Source: Bacillus sp. V3-13 (lineage in GTDB: Bacteria; Bacillota; Bacilli; Bacillales; Cytobacillaceae). Taken from it: a stretch of 64,000 nt of DNA. Position 1 is the first letter of the stretch, and each line of letters begins with the position of its first letter. Shown here piece after piece: positions 34,667 through 46,679 of this stretch. The notes below the pieces were generated by a model. It was given only the letters and a program-made list of their open reading frames with translations, made no database searches and had not been told where the DNA came from. The stretch covers positions 53,677 through 117,676 of the forward strand of contig NZ_PGUZ01000017.1 of NCBI RefSeq assembly GCF_002860165.1. Direction: 5' to 3'. Position numbers and translations under genes: made by a program.

Positions 34667-34698
34667 AGAGACTGCATAACATGCAGTCTCCATAATTT
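34667..34698. terminator. Bidirectional terminator comEC / yqzM
   Basis: GAGACTGCAT and ATGCAGTCTC form a perfect 10-bp stem with a 3-base loop. T-rich tails follow on both strands, serving the converging comEC and yqzM genes. Confidence 0.85.
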
Positions 34699-34725
34699 TT
34701 CATTATGTAATGTAGCATCCGAAAC

Positions 34726-34860
34726 TTAAGAACCGATCAATTTTATGACTGTTGCAATAATAAACATCGTTGCAAAAAATCCGAAAGAAACAACGAATCC
34801 TACGCCGGAGTCAACGGCATCATTACGCTTGCTTTGGACGTTTTTTTCAAATTCATTCAC
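34726..34860 (-). CDS. yqzM: YqzM small membrane protein
   Basis: This 44-residue protein starts MNEFEKNVQSKRNDAVDSG and ends with one hydrophobic helix (residues about 20-41), near-identical in style to B. subtilis YqzM at the same locus. The GTG start lies behind AGGAGGGG. Its function is unknown and it is probably a membrane peptide. Confidence 0.92.
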   Translation of the reverse strand: MNEFEKNVQSKRNDAVDSGVGFVVSFGFFATMFIIATVIKLIGS

Positions 34861-34949
34861 AGTCTACCCCTCCTATTTCCTTTCTAGTATACGCGAACTA
34901 TAAAAAAAAATCCAGCACCCGGAACGCGCTTTTCCTTTAATGACAAGAG

Positions 34950-34977
34950 TTGACACAAATAGTTCTCTTTTTATGAG
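34950..34977 (+). promoter_or_regulatory. Candidate promoter of the holA leader
   Basis: A perfect TTGACA (34950-34955) is followed after 16 bases by TATGAG (34972-34977). Transcription from here would give a leader of about 180 bases before holA that contains two strong hairpins. Confidence 0.4.
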
Positions 34978-35006
34978 CCAAAATAATGATACCCACAAAG
35001 AAATAC

Positions 35007-35090
35007 CGCCATTTTATAAGTATCCTAGGCCTTATAAAATGGCGTTGATTATAGATGGGGAATTGGCGCAGGCAAGAGACGTCAATTCCC
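35007..35090 (+). other. Two strong hairpins in the holA leader
   Basis: CGCCATTTTATAAG (35007-35020) and CTTATAAAATGGCG (35031-35044) are perfect 14-base inverted arms around a 10-base loop. Then GGGAATTGGCG (35058-35068) pairs with CGTCAATTCCC (35080-35090) with one G-U. Neither is followed by a good T-run. The stretch between yqzM and holA otherwise holds no gene. It could be a structured leader, a small RNA or a short mobile repeat. Confidence 0.5.
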
Positions 35091-35163
35091 TTTATCCACT
35101 TGCCAAATTGTCCAGGCTTCTTTACCATAAGAGTAGTTACATGATTGAATGGAGCGAAGGACA

Positions 35164-36195
35164 TTGATTAACGATTTATGGCGACAAATTAAAAACAAGC
35201 AAATTGCCCCGCTTTATTTATTATATGGCAATGAATCATTTATTATTAATGAAACGAAACAGCTGCTGTTGAAAAATGTTTTAAATGAAGAAGAGGCTGA
35301 TTTTAACTTTTCTTCTTATGATCTGGAGGAAACACCAATCGAAGCCGTCCTCGAAGATGCCGAAACCTTTCCATTTATCGGCGAAAAAAGACTGATTATT
35401 GTACATAATCCTGTGTTTCTTACCTCGGAAAAAACAAAGGAAAAAGTGGAGCATGACCTTGGAAAGCTCGAGGCTTACTTGAAAGAACCAGCCCCATATT
35501 CCGTTGTGGTGTTTGCCGCTCCTTATGAAAAACTGGATGAACGCAAAAAAATTACGAAAGAACTAAAAAACAAGGCAGTTACACTTGAAGCGAAAAAACA
35601 AAACGAACAAGAGCTGAAAGTATGGATTAGAGAGAGAGCCGCGCTAAATGGCATTCAGATTGATGAGAATGCAGTCGAAATGATGCTTGCCCTCGCCGGG
35701 ACAAATTTGTTTATGCTGACAAGTGAGCTCGATAAGCTTTCGCTGTACGCCGATGCAGAAAAAAGAATCGATCCTGCAACGGTCGAAAAGCTTGTATCAA
35801 GATCATTGGAGCAAAATATATTCGCCCTCGTCGACAAAGTGGTCAACCGAAAAATCGATGAAGCGCTGAGAATATATTATGATCTGCTGAAGCAAAATGA
35901 AGAGCCGATCAAAATTTTAGCAATTATAACCGGGCAGTTCCGGCTCATTTATCAAGTGAAGGACCTGGCGCGGCGGGGATACGGGCAGCAGCAAATGGCG
36001 AGCTATTTAAAAATCCACCCGTTTCGAATCAAGCTCGCGGCCGGGCAAGCGAGCATGTTTACAGACGAGGATCTCTCGAAAATCATCAGTATGCTCGCCG
36101 AAGCAGATTATCAGATGAAGACAGGCGGCATGGCAAAAGAACTGTTGATTGAAATGTTCCTGCTTCGCTTGCATGACTACAGCCTGCAAGCTTAA
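35164..36195 (+). CDS. holA: DNA polymerase III delta subunit
   Basis: HolA (YqeN) is the clamp-loader delta subunit that opens the sliding clamp. The 343-residue protein has the HolA start INDLWRQIKNKQIAPLYLLYG and the conserved VSRSLEQNIFALVDKVV region before the collar domain. It has no functional Walker motif, as is normal for delta. TTG 35164 is preferred with GAAGGA upstream and aligns with known HolA. ATG 35149 would add five residues. It converges with rpsT. Confidence 0.92.
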   Translation: MINDLWRQIKNKQIAPLYLLYGNESFIINETKQLLLKNVLNEEEADFNFSSYDLEETPIEAVLEDAETFPFIGEKRLIIVHNPVFLTSEKTKEKVEHDLGKLEAYLKEPAPYSVVVFAAPYEKLDERKKITKELKNKAVTLEAKKQNEQELKVWIRERAALNGIQIDENAVEMMLALAGTNLFMLTSELDKLSLYADAEKRIDPATVEKLVSRSLEQNIFALVDKVVNRKIDEALRIYYDLLKQNEEPIKILAIITGQFRLIYQVKDLARRGYGQQQMASYLKIHPFRIKLAAGQASMFTDEDLSKIISMLAEADYQMKTGGMAKELLIEMFLLRLHDYSLQA

Positions 36196-36294
36196 CCGAA
36201 ACGCAATCGCAGATGTGGGCATTTCGCGGATAAAATATATGCAGGTTAATCGCGGAAAACCGGAACCTATTTACCATTTATAATGCTAAAAACA

Positions 36295-36321
36295 AAAAAA
36301 CGACCCGAAAGGTCGTTTTTT
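36295..36321. terminator. Bidirectional terminator holA / rpsT
   Basis: AAAAAACGACC and GGTCGTTTTTT form a perfect stem around a 5-base loop, with A/T runs that act on both strands. Confidence 0.88.
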
Positions 36322-36326
36322 CATCA

Positions 36327-36593
36327 TTAAGCGTTCAAAGAGTTCATTTTTTTCATTAAGCGGGATTTTTTACGTGCCGCAGCTTTTTTGTGGATTAGCC
36401 CTTTAGCCGCTGCTTTATCAAGTTTACTTGCAGCTGAAGAGAAAGAAGCAGTTGCAGCAGCAGCGTCGTTGTTACCGATTGCTGATTCAACTTTCTTTAC
36501 AGCAGTACGCATGGTTGATTTCACAGTAGAATTACGAGCATTGCTTGCCTCACTTGTTTTTACACGCTTAATAGCAGATTTAATGTTTGGCAT
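36327..36593 (-). CDS. rpsT: 30S ribosomal protein S20
   Basis: This 88-residue, strongly basic and Ala/Lys-rich helical protein binds 16S rRNA. It begins [18 protein letters not shown] and ends KKMNSLNA, classical for S20. ATG 36593 has GGGGAGGTGAACGG upstream. The in-frame extension to 36731 lacks a ribosome binding site within a proper distance and includes the 5' untranslated region. Confidence 0.97.
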   Translation of the reverse strand: MPNIKSAIKRVKTSEASNARNSTVKSTMRTAVKKVESAIGNNDAAAATASFSSAASKLDKAAAKGLIHKKAAARKKSRLMKKMNSLNA

Positions 36594-36865
36594 TCCGTTC
36601 ACCTCCCCTAAAACTTTCGAGGTTATATTAACTCGATTTTCCCATCTCAGGTAACAATAATTAAGAACAAAAGATATTTTATCAAACCGTTGCTCATAAT
36701 GCAATACCCTGCTTTTTTGCCGGCGCTTCATGTGAATGTTTTTATGAAAATGAGGAAAAGATAGTGATAGTTGGAAAAATGAAGGAGAGTAATCTTACAT
36801 AGACGATTCGGCCATCAAGAATCGCGGACAGACATGATGGGAAAAGCCTTAACAGGAGGGATAGC

Positions 36866-37990
36866 GTGAAGGAAGAGCTTGATTTAAGCCAGTATAGTGT
36901 TCGCACAGATTTAGCTGTAGAGGCCCGGGAAATGGTTCTTGAGGCTCAGAATAAGACTGTCCGCCAGCAGGCGGATATTTCGCAAATTAAAGGAGTCGTC
37001 ATTAAAGAAAAAGAAGAAAACGGGATAAAAGTTTCACTCGTTGAAGTTAATGATGCAGGAGCGCAAACGATTGGCAAAAAACCAGGCCGTTATTTAACGC
37101 TTGAAGTGATGGGCATCAGGCAAAAGGATACAGGATTGCAAATGCAGGTAGAGAGAGTATTTGCCGATGAATTTTCCCATTTTTTACGGGAGAGCGGGGT
37201 TGGCGATCAAGCATCCTGCCTGATCGTCGGCCTCGGAAATTGGAATGTCACACCTGATGCTCTCGGGCCGTTGGTGTGCGAGAACCTCCTTGTTACAAGG
37301 CATTTATATGAGCTGCAGCCCGAAAATGTCGAAGCTGGCTACAGGCCTGTCAGCGCCCTGTCTCCCGGCGTCATGGGGCTGACCGGCATCGAGACGAGCG
37401 ATATCATTGTCGGGGTTGTTGAAAAGACAAAACCCGATTTTGTGATTGCGATTGATGCCCTGGCTTCAAGATCGATTGAAAGAGTAAATTCAACGATTCA
37501 AATTTCCGATACGGGAATCCATCCCGGCTCGGGAGTAGGGAATAAACGAAAGGAATTAAGCAAAGATACGCTGGGAATTCCCGTTTTTGCGATTGGAGTT
37601 CCAACGGTCGTCGATGCTGTATCAATCACAAGCGATACGATTGATTATATCCTTAAACATTTTGGCAAAGAAATGACAGAAGGCGGGCGGCCTTCCCGTT
37701 CGCTTACGCCGGCTGGAATGAACTTTGGGCAACCAAGAAAACTGACTGAAGACGACATGCCGGGGGAGCAGCATCGAAAAACCTTTTTGGGAATAGTCGG
37801 AACTCTGCCTGATGAAGAAAAAAGGCAATTAATACACGAGGTATTGTCACCGCTCGGCCATAATTTGATGGTCACGCCGAAAGAGGTTGATGTCTTTGTC
37901 GAGGACATGGCCAACCTGATCGCAAACGGATTGAATGCGGCTCTCCATAAGGCAGTGAACCAGGACAACACAGGCTACTATACGAAATAA
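36866..37990 (+). CDS. gpr: Germination protease Gpr
   Basis: Gpr is the A25-family endopeptidase that degrades small acid-soluble spore proteins at germination. It is made as a zymogen in the forespore, with a short propeptide removed from the N-terminus near [13 protein letters not shown]. The 374-residue protein keeps the conserved [14 protein letters not shown] and [19 protein letters not shown] blocks. CAGGAGGG precedes GTG 36866. It is followed by spoIIP as in other bacilli. Confidence 0.96.
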   Translation: MKEELDLSQYSVRTDLAVEAREMVLEAQNKTVRQQADISQIKGVVIKEKEENGIKVSLVEVNDAGAQTIGKKPGRYLTLEVMGIRQKDTGLQMQVERVFADEFSHFLRESGVGDQASCLIVGLGNWNVTPDALGPLVCENLLVTRHLYELQPENVEAGYRPVSALSPGVMGLTGIETSDIIVGVVEKTKPDFVIAIDALASRSIERVNSTIQISDTGIHPGSGVGNKRKELSKDTLGIPVFAIGVPTVVDAVSITSDTIDYILKHFGKEMTEGGRPSRSLTPAGMNFGQPRKLTEDDMPGEQHRKTFLGIVGTLPDEEKRQLIHEVLSPLGHNLMVTPKEVDVFVEDMANLIANGLNAALHKAVNQDNTGYYTK

Positions 37991-38004
37991 TAGATATTTG
38001 CGGT

Positions 38005-38032
38005 TCTATCTTCTCTAGCAATGTCATAGAAT
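38005..38032 (+). promoter_or_regulatory. Candidate sigma-E promoter of spoIIP
   Basis: CATAGAAT (38025-38032) matches the sigma-E -10 consensus CATACANT except at one position. TCTATCTT (38005-38012) is a partial -35 match. The position, about 30 bases before spoIIP, fits its sigma-E dependence in B. subtilis. Confidence 0.35.
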
Positions 38033-38061
38033 TTACTAGACTTGCCAAGAGAGGTGGAACG

Positions 38062-39267
38062 ATGAAACATTATAAGCAATCAGGAATCATTATGGCTGTA
38101 CAGGGGACAAGCATCATAAAGGCTGTTCTTGCGATATTGCTTTTACTGCTGATGTCTTTTTCAATCAGCGGTACGTTAACCGCTCTGAAGCCGGAGTATC
38201 GAATTACCTCTGCATCGGTTTACAATACAGCGGCAAACGTCACCGGGGAAATGCTCTATCAATTAATCGGCTTTGAAAACCATCATTTCCTGCAAGCCAT
38301 TCCTGAAAGCGGCTCGCCGGCACTGTCAAGCTTCATATTCAAATTGTCAACCAATGTCAATCTCGATGATCCGCGCAGCTTTTTAGGGAGAGAACTTCCG
38401 GGTTTCTCAATATTTGACGGAAAAATTCTTGTTGCCGGCGAAGGTACCAACTATACAAATATGCCGATAGAATCAGCCCCGCCAATCGACGTATTAAGGG
38501 ATGAACAGGAAGCAGCCTTGAAGAATACAGAGGATATCGAACCGCCGGCAGATGATGGTAAACACGAAACTCCGCCTATCACGACAGGCGGTAAACAGGT
38601 TGTCTATGTTTATTTTTCGCATAACCGCGAATCATTTCTTCCGTATTTAGAGGGGGTCACAGACCCCGACCTGGCCCAGCACTCGGAAATCAATGTTACA
38701 AAAATTGGCGATAAGCTCAAGGAAGAACTGGAGAGCAGAGGAATCGGAACATTGGTGGACAAAACCGATATTCAGCAATTATTGAAGCAAAAAGGTTTGG
38801 GCTACCCGAAATCGTATCAAGAATCAAGAGCTGTTGTCGAGGCAGCGGTTACTGCCAACCGCGATCTTACTTATTTGATTGATATCCATCGCGATTCTCG
38901 AAGGAGAGAGCATACGACTAAAGAAATTAATGGGCAATCATATGCGAAGCTTGCTTTTGTGATCGGTGAAAGAAACCCGAATTACGAAAAAAATCTTAAG
39001 CTTGCAAATGAGCTTCATAAGCTGCTCGACCAGAAGTACGGGCCGGGCTTGAGCCGGGGAATTATTGCGCACAAGGATGAGGGGAATAATAGCTTGTATA
39101 ACCAGGACTTATCAGAAAACGCCATGCTGATCGAGTTCGGCGGTGTCGACAATACATTTGATGAACTGAACCGCTCGGCTGCCGCGCTTGCTGATGTATT
39201 CAGTGAATATTATTGGCAGGCCGAACAAGTCAACAAGACGCTCGAAGAAAATAAACAAGAGAATTAA
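38062..39267 (+). CDS. spoIIP: Stage II sporulation protein P
   Basis: SpoIIP is the amidase/endopeptidase of the DMP complex that degrades septal peptidoglycan to drive engulfment. In this 401-residue protein an N-terminal membrane anchor (about 14-36) is followed by an extracytoplasmic domain. The catalytic domain has zinc-site segments DIHRDSRRR and IAHKDEGNNSL and the acidic NAMLIEFGGVDN. GAGGTGG precedes ATG. It lies between gpr and yqxA. Confidence 0.95.
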   Translation: MKHYKQSGIIMAVQGTSIIKAVLAILLLLLMSFSISGTLTALKPEYRITSASVYNTAANVTGEMLYQLIGFENHHFLQAIPESGSPALSSFIFKLSTNVNLDDPRSFLGRELPGFSIFDGKILVAGEGTNYTNMPIESAPPIDVLRDEQEAALKNTEDIEPPADDGKHETPPITTGGKQVVYVYFSHNRESFLPYLEGVTDPDLAQHSEINVTKIGDKLKEELESRGIGTLVDKTDIQQLLKQKGLGYPKSYQESRAVVEAAVTANRDLTYLIDIHRDSRRREHTTKEINGQSYAKLAFVIGERNPNYEKNLKLANELHKLLDQKYGPGLSRGIIAHKDEGNNSLYNQDLSENAMLIEFGGVDNTFDELNRSAAALADVFSEYYWQAEQVNKTLEENKQEN

Positions 39268-39286
39268 TAAAATTGGGTGATCCGTT

Positions 39287-39631
39287 ATGAAAATGTTCAT
39301 GCTTAAGGTGTCATTGATAGCATCGTTAATGTTTGTGTCCGTGCTTGTCGGGATGCAGCATGCCAACGGCGGGATCCACAAAATGAAAGGGTATGAGGAT
39401 TCCGGCTTCCGCGGCGCGTTTATCGTCAATGAAGCCGATCAAGGTGAATATCAGGCAACCGTTCTTGGCAATGATATTTCAAGCCATGACCTTGAAGAAA
39501 AAAAAGCCAAGCTTGAAAAAATGAAAGCATACAACTTTTTTTCGGATATGGGTAAAAAGGCGGCTGATGGGATAACAGCAGCGGCGAAAAAACTGTTCGA
39601 ATCGATAACGGGGTTAATCGAATCATCTTAA
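39287..39631 (+). CDS. yqxA: YqxA family protein (DUF3679)
   Basis: This 114-residue protein has an N-terminal hydrophobic segment (residues 5-24) that is a signal anchor, then a charged helical tail with EKKAKLEKMK. Size and position directly after spoIIP match YqxA, which is of unknown function. GGGTGATCC precedes ATG. It probably belongs to the gpr-spoIIP unit and ends at a terminator. Confidence 0.88.
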   Translation: MKMFMLKVSLIASLMFVSVLVGMQHANGGIHKMKGYEDSGFRGAFIVNEADQGEYQATVLGNDISSHDLEEKKAKLEKMKAYNFFSDMGKKAADGITAAAKKLFESITGLIESS

Positions 39632-39632
39632 G

Positions 39633-39656
39633 CGGGCCAGCATGGCCCGTTTTTTC
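39633..39656 (+). terminator. Terminator after yqxA
   Basis: CGGGCCA and TGGCCCG form a 7-bp GC-rich stem with a 3-base loop, followed by six T residues. Confidence 0.88.
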
Positions 39657-39708
39657 TCTGTTTTCCTAAACCTTTTTGCTGCTCCAATTACAGCGCCGGG
39701 ACTTTTCG

Positions 39709-39737
39709 TTGAATCTTGCCAACCCTGCTGATATAAT
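39709..39737 (+). promoter_or_regulatory. Sigma-A promoter of lepA
   Basis: TTGAAT (39709-39714) and a perfect TATAAT (39732-39737) are separated by 17 bases, 43 bases before the lepA start. Confidence 0.75.
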
Positions 39738-39779
39738 CAAAAATAGTGTACATGTGCGAGTATAGTAGGAGTGAACCTA

Positions 39780-41618
39780 ATGAACAGAGAAGAAAGACTG
39801 AAAAGACAATCGAAAATCCGGAACTTTTCCATTATCGCGCATATCGACCATGGAAAATCGACTTTGGCAGACCGCATCCTGGAAAAAACGAATGCTCTTA
39901 CATCAAGAGAAATGAAGGATCAGCTCCTTGATTCAATGGACCTTGAACGAGAACGTGGAATTACGATCAAGCTGAATTCCGTTCAGTTAAAATACCGCGC
40001 AAAAGATGGAGAGGAATATACTTTCCATTTAATCGATACGCCGGGACACGTCGATTTTACCTATGAGGTGTCGCGGAGCCTTGCTGCCTGTGAAGGAGCG
40101 ATTCTTGTCGTTGATGCCGCACAGGGAATCGAAGCCCAAACATTGGCAAATGTTTATTTAGCGCTTGACAACGATCTGGAGATCCTTCCGGTTATCAATA
40201 AAATCGATTTGCCGAGTGCCGATCCGGAACGGGTCCGCGCTGAAATTGAAGAGGTGATCGGCCTGGACGCTTCCGAAGCCGTGCTTGCCTCCGCAAAAGC
40301 CGGGATTGGAATTGAAGAAATTCTCGAACAAATCGTTGAAAAAGTGCCCGCACCAAAGGGTGACCCGGATGCCCCTTTAAAGGCGCTTATCTTTGATTCA
40401 CTATATGATGCTTACCGCGGTGTTGTCGCATACATCCGCGTCGTCGAAGGGACCGTAAAAGTAGGCGACAAGATCAGAATGATGGCGACCGGCAAAGAGT
40501 TTGAAGTAACGGAAGTGGGCGTGTTCACGCCAAAAGCCGTTTCCCGTGATGAGTTATCTGTCGGTGATGTCGGCTTTTTAACAGCCGCCATCAAAAATGT
40601 CGGCGACACACGCGTTGGCGACACGATTACAAACGCGAAGAACGGCGCGACCGAAGCACTGCCAGGATACCGGAGACTCAATCCAATGGTATACTGCGGC
40701 CTGTATCCGATCGACAGCGCGAAATTCAATGATCTTCGCGAAGCGCTTGAAAAGCTGGAACTGAACGATTCTGCTCTCCAATTTGAACCGGAAACGTCAC
40801 AGGCATTGGGATTTGGATTCCGCTGCGGATTTTTAGGCCTGCTTCATATGGAAATCATCCAGGAGCGGATCGAGCGGGAGTTTAAAATTGATCTGATCAC
40901 TACGGCACCAAGCGTTATCTATCATGTAATCATGACAGACGGCACTGAGGTCAAGGTCGATAACCCTGCCGCTATGCCGGATCCGCAAAAGATTGACCGG
41001 ATTGAAGAACCGTATGTGAAAGCAACGATGATGGCGCCAAACGACTATGTTGGAGCAATTATGGAGATTTGCCAGGACAAGCGCGGCATCTTCATTGACA
41101 TGCAATACATGGATGAAACGCGCGTCAGCATCGTGTATGAAATCCCATTATCGGAAATCGTTTATGATTTCTTCGATCAGCTAAAATCTTCGACTAAGGG
41201 CTATGCTTCGTTTGATTATGAATTGATCGGCTATAAGGAGTCAAAGCTTGTTAAAATGGATATTCTCTTAAATGGCGAACAGGTCGATGCATTAAGCTTT
41301 ATTGTGCATAAAGATTTTGCCTATGAACGCGGCAAAGTCATTGTTGAGAAATTAAAAGACCTAATCCCGCGCCAGCAGTTTGAGGTGCCGATCCAGGCGG
41401 CAATCGGGCAAAAGATTATCGCCCGCTCGACGATCAAAGCGATGCGGAAAAACGTACTCGCCAAGTGCTACGGCGGCGATATTTCCCGAAAGCGGAAGCT
41501 GCTCGAGAAGCAAAAGGAAGGGAAAAAACGCATGAAGCAGGTTGGCTCGGTTGAAGTGCCGCAGGAAGCCTTCATGGCTGTTTTAAAAATGGACGACAGC
41601 AACAACACGAAGAAATAA
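39780..41618 (+). CDS. lepA: Elongation factor 4 (LepA)
   Basis: LepA is a translational GTPase that acts on ribosomes in initiation and back-translocation. The 612-residue protein has G1 AHIDHGKST (20-28), G2 [10 protein letters not shown]3 DTPGHVDF, G4 NKIDLP and the LepA-specific C-terminal [17 protein letters not shown] block. ATG 39780 has AGGAGTG 6 bases upstream; a GTG at 39771 overlaps this site. Confidence 0.97.
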   Translation: MNREERLKRQSKIRNFSIIAHIDHGKSTLADRILEKTNALTSREMKDQLLDSMDLERERGITIKLNSVQLKYRAKDGEEYTFHLIDTPGHVDFTYEVSRSLAACEGAILVVDAAQGIEAQTLANVYLALDNDLEILPVINKIDLPSADPERVRAEIEEVIGLDASEAVLASAKAGIGIEEILEQIVEKVPAPKGDPDAPLKALIFDSLYDAYRGVVAYIRVVEGTVKVGDKIRMMATGKEFEVTEVGVFTPKAVSRDELSVGDVGFLTAAIKNVGDTRVGDTITNAKNGATEALPGYRRLNPMVYCGLYPIDSAKFNDLREALEKLELNDSALQFEPETSQALGFGFRCGFLGLLHMEIIQERIEREFKIDLITTAPSVIYHVIMTDGTEVKVDNPAAMPDPQKIDRIEEPYVKATMMAPNDYVGAIMEICQDKRGIFIDMQYMDETRVSIVYEIPLSEIVYDFFDQLKSSTKGYASFDYELIGYKESKLVKMDILLNGEQVDALSFIVHKDFAYERGKVIVEKLKDLIPRQQFEVPIQAAIGQKIIARSTIKAMRKNVLAKCYGGDISRKRKLLEKQKEGKKRMKQVGSVEVPQEAFMAVLKMDDSNNTKK

Positions 41619-41623
41619 TTTTT

Positions 41624-41667
41624 AAAGAGGGTAGACTGAGGCACATGCCTGCTCTAGCCTCTTTTCC
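41624..41667 (+). terminator. Terminator after lepA
   Basis: AAAGAGG pairs with CCTCTTT at the base of a longer imperfect hairpin with internal AGGC/GCCT pairing, followed by TCC. Confidence 0.55.
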
Positions 41668-41696
41668 TATTAAATGAACAAAAGGTTGTGAAGCAG

Positions 41697-42836
41697 ATGA
41701 TAAAAGCAGCTTATATCCACATCCCATTTTGTGAACATATATGCCATTATTGCGATTTTAATAAAGTATTTTTGAAGGGCCAGCCGGTTGACGCCTACCT
41801 GGAAGCATTGGCAAAGGAAATCGGGCTTACCCTGGAAAAATATCCGGCCAAACCGCTGAATTCGATCTTTGTAGGCGGGGGAACGCCGACAGCCTTAAAT
41901 GAACAGCAGCTTTACAGGCTTTGTGAAATTATCAAAGACAAGCTGCCATTCAATCAAGATACTGAATTCACTTTTGAAGCAAATCCGGGTGATCTGTCTA
42001 AAGTAAAGCTGCAGATTTTGGCATCAGCGGGTGTAAATCGGCTCAGCTTTGGGGTGCAAACTTTTAACGATCAACTTTTAGAGAGAATTGGCCGTACCCA
42101 TCGCCGCGAAGATGTGTTTAAGTCGATTGACCTTGCCAAGCAGACGGGCTTTAAAAATATAAGTGTCGATTTGATCTACAGCCTTCCCGGCCAAACGCTC
42201 GACGATTTCCGTGACACCCTCGAGACAGCTTTTTCTCTCGATATCCAGCATTATTCAGGCTACTCATTAATCATTGAACCAAAAACGGTTTTTTATAATT
42301 TGATGAGAAAAGGGCAGCTGCCGAGACCCGGAGAGGAAACGGAAGCAGCCATGTTTGAACTGCTGATGGAACAAATGGATCAGCACGGATTTAAGCAGTA
42401 CGAAATCAGCAATTTTGCGCGTCCCGGCTTTGAAAGCAGGCATAATATCACATACTGGGCGAACGCGCCGTACTACGGTTTCGGGGCTGGCGCACACAGC
42501 TACACAGACGGATACAGAATTTCCAACTACGGTCCTTTGAAAAAATACATGGACCCACTGGCAGAAAACCGTTTGCCTGCTATGGACCTACACAAAGTGA
42601 CCGATGCAGAGCGGAAAGAGGAAGAAATGTTCCTCGGTTTAAGAATGACGGAAGGAGTTTCGATTCGACAATTTTCCGAGAAGTTCGGCGTTGATCCACG
42701 CGTCGTTTTTGCCGACGGGATTAAAGAAATGCAGGGCAGGGGATTGCTCGAGGTGAACAACGGACATATTTATCTCACAAAGAATGGCAGGCTGCTCGGC
42801 AATGAAGTGTTTCAATCCTTTATTGGAGTAAGCTAA
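41697..42836 (+). CDS. hemW: Radical SAM heme chaperone HemW
   Basis: HemW (formerly annotated HemN) is a radical SAM protein now regarded as a heme chaperone rather than coproporphyrinogen oxidase. The 379-residue protein has the cluster motif CEHICHYC (Cys12, Cys16, Cys19), with the GGGTPT motif and HemW C-terminal domain. It lacks the extra N-terminal residues of true HemN. ATG 41697 matches the start of B. subtilis HemW (YqeR); GTG 41688 has no properly placed ribosome binding site. Confidence 0.92.
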   Translation: MIKAAYIHIPFCEHICHYCDFNKVFLKGQPVDAYLEALAKEIGLTLEKYPAKPLNSIFVGGGTPTALNEQQLYRLCEIIKDKLPFNQDTEFTFEANPGDLSKVKLQILASAGVNRLSFGVQTFNDQLLERIGRTHRREDVFKSIDLAKQTGFKNISVDLIYSLPGQTLDDFRDTLETAFSLDIQHYSGYSLIIEPKTVFYNLMRKGQLPRPGEETEAAMFELLMEQMDQHGFKQYEISNFARPGFESRHNITYWANAPYYGFGAGAHSYTDGYRISNYGPLKKYMDPLAENRLPAMDLHKVTDAERKEEEMFLGLRMTEGVSIRQFSEKFGVDPRVVFADGIKEMQGRGLLEVNNGHIYLTKNGRLLGNEVFQSFIGVS

Positions 42837-42839
42837 TCG

Positions 42840-42867
42840 TTGACAGCTTCCCCTGTTGTTTGATAAT
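42840..42867 (+). promoter_or_regulatory. Sigma-A promoter of the hrcA operon
   Basis: A perfect TTGACA (42840-42845) is followed after 16 bases by GATAAT (42862-42867). The transcription start would lie at the left edge of the CIRCE element. Confidence 0.7.
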
Positions 42868-42880
42868 TTATTATTAAGAT

Positions 42881-42907
42881 TTAGCACTCATTCAATAAGA
42901 GTGCTAA
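42881..42907. promoter_or_regulatory. CIRCE operator
   Basis: TTAGCACTC-N9-GAGTGCTAA is a perfect match to the CIRCE inverted repeat bound by HrcA. It lies between the promoter and the hrcA start, so HrcA represses its own heat-shock operon. Confidence 0.97.
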
Positions 42908-42921
42908 CAGGGGTGATGAAC

Positions 42922-43953
42922 TTGTTAACAGATCGTCAATTATTAATATTTCAAGTGATCGTTGATGATTTTATTCGTTCTGCCCAGCCTGTCGGTTCTC
43001 GGAGCTTGTCGAAAAAACACGATATTTCATTTAGTTCGGCTACGATTCGCAATGAAATGGCTGACTTGGAAGAATTGGGTTTTATTGAAAAAACACACAC
43101 CTCATCAGGAAGAATTCCGTCTGAGAAAGGTTACCGCTACTACGTTGACCATTTGTTGTCTCCGCAAAAACTGAACAGGACCGAGGTTCACAAAATTAAA
43201 TCGATTTTTGCAGAGCGAATATACGAGCTTGAAAAAATTGTCCAAAAGTCGGCAAAGATTCTGTCGGAAATGACGAATTACACTTCGATTGTTTTAGGGC
43301 CTGATGTGATGGAGCACAAATTAAAGAGAATTCAAATTGTCCCTTTAAATCAGGAAGCCGCAATCGCAGTTATTGTCACCGATACGGGCCATGTCGAAAA
43401 CCGGATGTTTCAGCTGCCGGAATCGATCGATGGCGGCGATCTTGAAAAAATGGTCAATATATTGAATGATCGGCTTGTAGGCGTTCCGCTTGTCCGCCTG
43501 AACGAAAAAATTCATAAAGAGGTGGCTGCGCTCCTCAGGCAGCACATTCAAAACTATGACTTTATGCTGCAATCATTTGCGGAAACGTTAAAGCTGCCGA
43601 CAAACGAGAAGTTATTCGTTGGCGGTAAAACCAACATGCTCAGCCAGCCCGAATTTCATGACATTGAAAAGATCCGCTCACTGCTGGCAATGATTGAGCA
43701 GGAGGATGGCATCTACGAGTTGGTCCGCGAAAACCCGCATGGGATCAATATTAAAATCGGCCGTGAAAACAACAATTCGGCGATGGAAAACTGCAGTCTC
43801 ATTACAGCAACTTATTCAATGGGTGCGGAAAAGATCGGGACAATTGCGATAATTGGGCCAACACGTATGGAATATTCAAGAGTTGTCAGCATCCTGCAGT
43901 TGATCAGCAAAGATTTAACGACCGTTTTATCAAAACTGTATCAAAGTAATTAG
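42922..43953 (+). CDS. hrcA: Heat-inducible transcription repressor HrcA
   Basis: HrcA binds CIRCE and represses class I heat-shock genes, with GroE assisting its folding. The 343-residue protein has an N-terminal winged helix ([14 protein letters not shown] region, [17 protein letters not shown]) and a C-terminal GAF-like dimerisation domain. TTG 42922 gives the canonical start MLTDRQLL, with AGGGGTGA upstream; ATG 42916 overlaps that site. It heads hrcA-grpE-dnaK-dnaJ-prmA-rsmE-mtaB. Confidence 0.96.
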   Translation: MLTDRQLLIFQVIVDDFIRSAQPVGSRSLSKKHDISFSSATIRNEMADLEELGFIEKTHTSSGRIPSEKGYRYYVDHLLSPQKLNRTEVHKIKSIFAERIYELEKIVQKSAKILSEMTNYTSIVLGPDVMEHKLKRIQIVPLNQEAAIAVIVTDTGHVENRMFQLPESIDGGDLEKMVNILNDRLVGVPLVRLNEKIHKEVAALLRQHIQNYDFMLQSFAETLKLPTNEKLFVGGKTNMLSQPEFHDIEKIRSLLAMIEQEDGIYELVRENPHGINIKIGRENNNSAMENCSLITATYSMGAEKIGTIAIIGPTRMEYSRVVSILQLISKDLTTVLSKLYQSN

Positions 43954-43970
43954 CGCTGGAAATATTGAAT

Positions 43971-43995
43971 AAGGGTGGAAAAACTCACCCTTTTC
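43971..43995 (+). terminator. Hairpin between hrcA and grpE
   Basis: AAGGGTG and CACCCTT form a 7-bp stem followed by TTC. It may attenuate or serve as a processing site, allowing different levels of HrcA and the chaperones. Confidence 0.5.
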
Positions 43996-44079
43996 TTTCC
44001 ATGCCCCTGCCCGCAAACACGATTTCGACTTGAAACCGATCGGGCGGGTAATCGTATATCTTTAAGGGAGGTGAGCAAT

Positions 44080-44685
44080 TTGGCAGAAGAAAAAAATAAC
44101 AACGAATTTGAACAAACAGCCAGCCAAACGGAAGAAAACCAGCGGGAAGAAATAATCGAACCGGTATTCGCAGAAGGCGATTCACCGGAGGACGCTGAAA
44201 TTAAAACGGAAGCGACAGATGAGGTAAGCGAGGCCGATGCCAAAATAGCCGAGCTCGAAGCCAAGCTGGAGGAAGCGGACAACCGCTATTTACGTTTGCA
44301 AGCCGATCTCGATAATTTCCGCCGGCGTTCAAGACTCGATCTTGAAGCCCGTGAAAAATATAGAGCACAAAGCTTAATCACAGACCTGCTGCCTGCTATC
44401 GACAATTTTGAAAGAGCGTTAAAAATGGAAGTGGAAAATGAACAAGCCAAATCCGTGCTGCAAGGAATGGAAATGGTATTTCGCAGCTTGCTTGATGCTC
44501 TTAAAAAAGAAGGGGTTGAGCCGATTGAGGCAGTCGGCAAAGAATTTGATCCCCGTCTTCACCAGGCGGTCATGCAAGTTGAAGACGAAAATTATGGACC
44601 GAACATAGTGGTTGAAGAATTTCAAAAAGGGTACAAGCTGAAGGACAGGGTCATTCGTCCGTCAATGGTAAAGGTAAGCCAATAG
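44080..44685 (+). CDS. grpE: Nucleotide exchange factor GrpE
   Basis: GrpE releases ADP from DnaK. The 201-residue protein has an acidic disordered N-terminus (residues 1-50), a long coiled coil ([20 protein letters not shown]), then the beta-domain ending [15 protein letters not shown] 44080 follows GGGAGGTG. Upstream in-frame starts lack a ribosome binding site and run over the hairpin. Confidence 0.96.
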   Translation: MAEEKNNNEFEQTASQTEENQREEIIEPVFAEGDSPEDAEIKTEATDEVSEADAKIAELEAKLEEADNRYLRLQADLDNFRRRSRLDLEAREKYRAQSLITDLLPAIDNFERALKMEVENEQAKSVLQGMEMVFRSLLDALKKEGVEPIEAVGKEFDPRLHQAVMQVEDENYGPNIVVEEFQKGYKLKDRVIRPSMVKVSQ

Positions 44686-44702
44686 ATATAACTACATATT
44701 AG

Positions 44703-46559
<1,857 letters not shown>

Positions 46560-46579
46560 TCCTTTCAGCTTCTTAAGGA

Positions 46580-46616
46580 AAGTCAAAGTCAGGTCATCCT
46601 TGGCTTTGGCTTTTTC
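46580..46616 (+). terminator. Hairpin after dnaK
   Basis: A long wobble-rich stem (AGTCAAAGTCAGG with CCTTGGCTTTGGC) ends in TTTTTC. It would partially terminate dnaK transcripts. Confidence 0.65.
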
Positions 46617-46679
46617 TTTGGCGAAGGATAAGCGCTTTTTGCTTTGGTAAAACCACACTGCCGGCGCGCCATGGGAATG

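Noticed and set aside
35007..35044. Palindrome before holA as a terminator
   Set aside because: Neither strand has a T-run after the stem, so intrinsic termination is unlikely.
34940..35167. 75-codon frame between yqzM and holA
   Set aside because: It runs through two perfect hairpins and the holA start. The translation has no recognisable feature and no ribosome binding site precedes it.
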